Notes under the pieces: model-generated
What the model was told of the DNA's origin: nothing
Seen by the model: the letters and a program-made list of their open reading frames with translations, nothing else
The model's database searches: none
NCBI GenBank assembly: GCA_937907715.1
Contig: CALERM010000153.1
Location: forward strand, 1 to 5,507
DNA length: 5,507 nucleotides
Direction: 5' to 3'
DNA from: an uncultured Clostridia bacterium
GTDB taxonomy: Bacteria > Bacillota > Clostridia > Oscillospirales > Oscillospiraceae
Position numbers and translations under genes: made by a program
Shown here: one piece after another, positions 4,530 to 5,507 of the stretch
Numbering within the stretch: position 1 is the stretch's first letter
Layout: each line of letters begins with the position of its first letter

Positions 4530-5446
4530 AAAATCAGCGTACAGGTTGCACCCGTTTCGTCGCAGCCGGACTGCACCTCCTGCACGGTAAATGTTCCGCG
4601 GATGCCGAGCGCGGCAACCGAAGCCGTAACCCGGTCCAGCGGCTCTGCCAGAAAGCTTCCCGGATACGTCACATACAGAAGCCTCTCGTCACGCTTCGCA
4701 TCATCCAGCCGCTGCGCTGCCGTGCGGAACGTCGCGCGGATTTTGTCGCCCGTTCGTCCGGCATACTGCACTCTCGTGCCGCCCAGCGCCCGAAATTCTT
4801 CATAGTCCGCCGCCTGGTAGCTGCCGTTTCTCGTGTTGATCAGCACCTGTCTCGCCGCCACACCGTAGCGGTTTCTGACATACTGCGCCGTCAGAACTTC
4901 GCCGCCCAGCCGAATGCTGTTTCCGGCAGTCTCTTTTCGCAGCACCAGCGTCCCGTCTGCCAGAAAGCGCGGATAAATTTCCGCGCTGTGCCTGCAAAAG
5001 CCCGCCAGCGCCTGATAGCACGTCGCTCCCGTCTGCACCACGAAATTCCGGACCGGCGGCATCTCGTCCGCCTCGATTTTCGTTATGCCGCAGGGTCTGA
5101 CATAGGCGTTGAGAATGTCCTCCAACTGCGCGCTCACATATTCTGCCGCCGATGTCTGCATGTCCATGAGTCTTGCCGCCATGCCGCGCCCGGTCAGTTC
5201 GGCAATTGCGCCCTCTTTCCCGAGCCGCAGCTCAAAATCATCCACAATACCCGTGAACACAACCTTTCCCTTTTCCGTCGCCTGAAACTCCGTCGCCTGT
5301 TCCAGCAGCTCCTTCGTTGTCTTCCCGCACAGGAACTGGACGCTGAAGCTGTCGCACGGTTCACCGTCCGTGCGCTTGATGCTCCACTGCAAAAGCGCCG
5401 GCAGCAGCGTCTGCTCACCCGTGCAGCTCGTTACCATTCCGATCAT
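4523..5446 (-). CDS. Baseplate hub protein (XkdQ / gpD / gp27-like)
   Basis: Hub proteins form the ring that joins tail tube, spike and wedges. This one has 307 residues, near the size of PBSX XkdQ (about 325). A hub-like pattern is visible: an N-terminal beta region with VVFTGIVDDFELRL (62-75) followed by ELTGRGMAARLMD (83-95), then a helix with SAQLEDILNAYVRPCGI (105-121), the TGATCYQALAGFCRHSAEIYPRF segment (split 139-151 and 152-161), a beta stretch ADGTLVLRKE (163-172), and a long C-terminal part with RTAAQRLDDAKRDERLLYVTYPG (two halves, 241-252 and 253-263). The ATG overlaps the stop of the LysM gene as ATGA; an in-frame Met three codons later is the alternative. The ribosome site is weak (GAGGG, 10 bases away), consistent with coupling. 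The order LysM-hub supports the call. Confidence 0.85.
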   Translation of the reverse strand: MIGMVTSCTGEQTLLPALLQWSIKRTDGEPCDSFSVQFLCGKTTKELLEQATEFQATEKGKVVFTGIVDDFELRLGKEGAIAELTGRGMAARLMDMQTSAAEYVSAQLEDILNAYVRPCGITKIEADEMPPVRNFVVQTGATCYQALAGFCRHSAEIYPRFLADGTLVLRKETAGNSIRLGGEVLTAQYVRNRYGVAARQVLINTRNGSYQAADYEEFRALGGTRVQYAGRTGDKIRATFRTAAQRLDDAKRDERLLYVTYPGSFLAEPLDRVTASVAALGIRGTFTVQEVQSGCDETGATCTLILR

Positions 5447-5507
5447 TGCACCCGCACCCTCGTTCCGGCAGCGACGCTGTTCGGCTTTGCGATCTGCGGA
5501 TTGAGCC
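5443..5507 (-). CDS. C-terminus of a LysM tail protein (XkdP-like, partial)
   Basis: Too short to stand alone as an open frame, this end of a gene enters from the right edge. The last 20 codons before the TGA at 5443-5445 read LNPQIAKPNSVAAGTRVRVQ, the usual end of a LysM motif (pattern 'NPQI.NPN.I..G..V.V'). In PBSX-like and diffocin-like operons an XkdP protein with a C-terminal LysM domain lies directly before the hub gene, and the domain probably binds peptidoglycan or helps assemble the baseplate. The stop overlaps the hub ATG by 4 bases. The Ala-Ala in place of the usual Tyr-Pro before the Gly makes the motif slightly degenerate. Confidence 0.8.
   Translation of the reverse strand, partial: LNPQIAKPNSVAAGTRVRVQ

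Larger units (their letters stand above)
2177..5507 (-). mobile_element. Contractile phage tail (baseplate) module, prophage or tailocin, distal end
   Basis: Six co-directional genes form an uninterrupted operon in the classic order LysM protein, hub, spike, gp25-like wedge, baseplate J, gpI-like DUF2313. The gp25/J/I set is specific to contractile tails. Genes overlap by 4 bases or abut, and none is broken. The module continues beyond the right edge, where tape measure, tube and sheath genes would be expected. On its left it stops after the gpI-like gene, with no fibre, lysis or integration gene. Its base composition appears similar to that of the host genes. Prophage, prophage remnant and domesticated tailocin all remain possible. 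Confidence 0.88.

Noticed and set aside
1..5507. CRISPR arrays, tRNA or rRNA genes, insertion sequences
   Set aside because: No spaced direct repeats, cloverleaf-like segments, ribosomal RNA sequence or transposase was seen on either strand.

Overview
The window looks like chromosomal DNA of a GC-rich, endospore-forming Firmicute, most likely a clostridial lineage of the Oscillospiraceae/Ruminococcaceae type. This is inferred from strong AGGAGG ribosome sites, a SpoIIQ-like sporulation protein behind a sigma-F-type promoter, and a PBSX/XkdQ-T-U-like tail module. No taxonomic marker gene is present, so the family-level placement is tentative.

Positions 1-602 (minus strand) hold a ferrous-iron uptake operon: complete feoA (76 aa from the start chosen here) followed, with a 4-base ATGA overlap, by the first 125 codons of feoB, which runs off the left edge. 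Positions 603-805 are a divergent intergenic region with one sigma-A-like promoter for each direction. Positions 806-1237 (plus) encode a two-CBS-domain protein resembling the DarB/CbpB group. Positions 1301-2035 (plus) encode a membrane-anchored M23/LytM protein that I call SpoIIQ-like. Its gene is preceded by GTATA-N15-GGCAATACTA, a full match to the forespore sigma-F consensus as I know it. Two strong hairpins followed by T-runs (2060-2162) close this convergent boundary.

Positions 2177-5507 (minus) are the distal part of a contractile (myovirus-like) phage tail operon. Read 5' to 3' on the minus strand it holds the C-terminus of a LysM tail protein, an XkdQ/gpD-like baseplate hub, a small gp45/gpV-like spike, a gp25/gpW-like wedge, a baseplate J protein (TTG start) and a gpI/XkdU-like DUF2313 protein. 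The genes overlap or abut and all are intact. No fibre, collar, holin, lysin, integrase or att site lies between the last tail gene and the sporulation gene. This is therefore either the end of a prophage whose remaining genes lie elsewhere, or a domesticated tail (tailocin-like) cluster. Base composition does not obviously change between the host and tail parts.

The most interesting points are the sigma-F promoter with its very short predicted leader, the loss of one catalytic histidine in the M23 domain, the fibre-less end of the tail operon beside a sporulation gene, a spike in the slot usually held by XkdR, and a Cys cluster plus Trp-rich tail in the gpI-like protein.
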